Shown one piece after another: positions 63,666-64,000 of a stretch of DNA of 64,000 bases; position 1 is the first letter of the stretch; each line of letters opens with the position of its first letter. The position numbers were made by a program, and so were the translations under genes. This stretch comes from JBJTUH01 sp044346175 (GTDB lineage: Bacteria; Cyanobacteriota; Vampirovibrionia; Vampirovibrionales; JAJTHC01), in NCBI GenBank assembly GCA_044346175.1, contig JBIIZQ010000001.1, positions 62,001 to 126,000 on the forward strand. The letters are read 5' to 3'. The notes beneath the pieces were generated by a model that worked only from the letters and a program-made list of their open reading frames with translations, ran no database searches and had not been told where the DNA came from.

Positions 63666-64000
63666 GTGATGCAACATCGCCAAAGAAAAGGGATTATTCT
63701 TGCGGGAGGTTCTGGTACCCGCCTTTATCCTGCCACCTTAGGGGTGAGTAAGCAATTGTTGCCACTGTACGATAAGCCCATGATTTACTACCCCCTGTCA
63801 TGTCTTATGTTGGCGGATATTCAAGAAATTTTGATTATCTCGACCCCTAGGGACTTGCCCCTTTTTCAAGGGCTTTTGGGTGATGGTAGCGAGTGGGGAT
63901 TGAAGCTGAGTTACACGCTACAGGAAGAACCTCGAGGCTTGGCGGATGCGTTTATCCTAGGGGAGTCATTCATTGATGGGTATCCGAGTGCTTTAATTCT
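63666..64000 (+). CDS. rfbA: glucose-1-phosphate thymidylyltransferase (5' part, cut by window edge)
   Basis: Makes dTDP-glucose from dTTP and glucose-1-phosphate. The visible 111 codons begin GTG-ATG and read GIILAGGSGTRLYPATLGVSKQLLP in pieces: LAGGSGTRLYP is the nucleotide-binding loop, SKQLLPLYDKPMIYYPL is diagnostic, and GLADAFILGE follows. AAGGAG overlaps the rfbB stop, 10 bases before the GTG and 13 before the ATG. It continues past base 64000. Confidence 0.93.
   Translation, partial: MMQHRQRKGIILAGGSGTRLYPATLGVSKQLLPLYDKPMIYYPLSCLMLADIQEILIISTPRDLPLFQGLLGDGSEWGLKLSYTLQEEPRGLADAFILGESFIDGYPSALI

Noticed and set aside
1..64000. CRISPR array
   Set aside because: No regularly spaced identical repeats of suitable length; the only regular direct repeat is three units of 14 bp.

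Overview
The window is a bacterial chromosome segment of moderate GC with dense coding on both strands. It carries housekeeping genes, two tRNAs and accessory stretches, but no rRNA operon, no CRISPR array and no intact insertion sequence. The organism looks Gram-negative-like and motile: it has motA/motB with a STAS protein, dTDP-sugar genes and many exported or membrane proteins. The helical protein at 3888-4217 and the large membrane proteins at 5749-12008 recall families I associate with Vampirovibrionia ('Melainabacteria'). That placement is memory-based inference and needs a marker-gene tree.

Layout. 1-4930: rsmH and tyrS, tRNA-Arg(CCG), a SIMPL protein and two small unknowns. 5008-17629 is accessory: a truncated EEP nuclease-like gene, three large membrane-associated proteins on the minus strand, a gene with an early in-frame stop, a frameshifted gene with YD-like repeats, ribD, a further membrane protein and an unknown. 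17636-23455: five minus-strand exported proteins, three Sel1/TPR-like and two paralogous coiled-coil proteins. 23456-26287: a type IIG restriction-modification tail remnant, a 19-bp perfect inverted repeat, a possible small terminase and a clear large terminase, with no other phage genes. 26534-28731: an Opp/Dpp-type permease pair. 29000-32142: a UDP-sugar dehydrogenase homologue lacking its catalytic cysteine, then ffh. 32189-34650: a Pro/Gln-rich protein and two tandem paralogues of unknown family. 34864-39356: lipB, a membrane protein, trpG and trpE. 39553-42243: ybeY, mnmA and a GNAT gene. 42313-50871: a bifunctional Rel/SpoT homologue, a ComF-like gene, scpA and smc. 51084-54557: a CAT-anticodon tRNA, a threonine-aldolase-like enzyme and a glycosyltransferase-like protein. 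54567-57199: STAS, motB, motA. 57580-64000: queF, def, two nucleotidyltransferase paralogues, pyrH, a transketolase C-terminal half, rfbB and the start of rfbA.

How the genes relate. smc-scpA (chromosome condensation), trpE-trpG (anthranilate synthase), motA-motB (flagellar stator) and rfbB-rfbA (dTDP-4-keto-6-deoxyglucose) are true functional pairs. The most unusual points are the reiterated ATG start codons, the orphan terminase next to a long palindrome and a restriction remnant, the Cys-to-Phe dehydrogenase, a ten-base G tract and a triple 14-bp repeat in or at two adjacent membrane-protein genes, two disrupted genes, and a short RFG motif shared near the N-termini of unrelated proteins.
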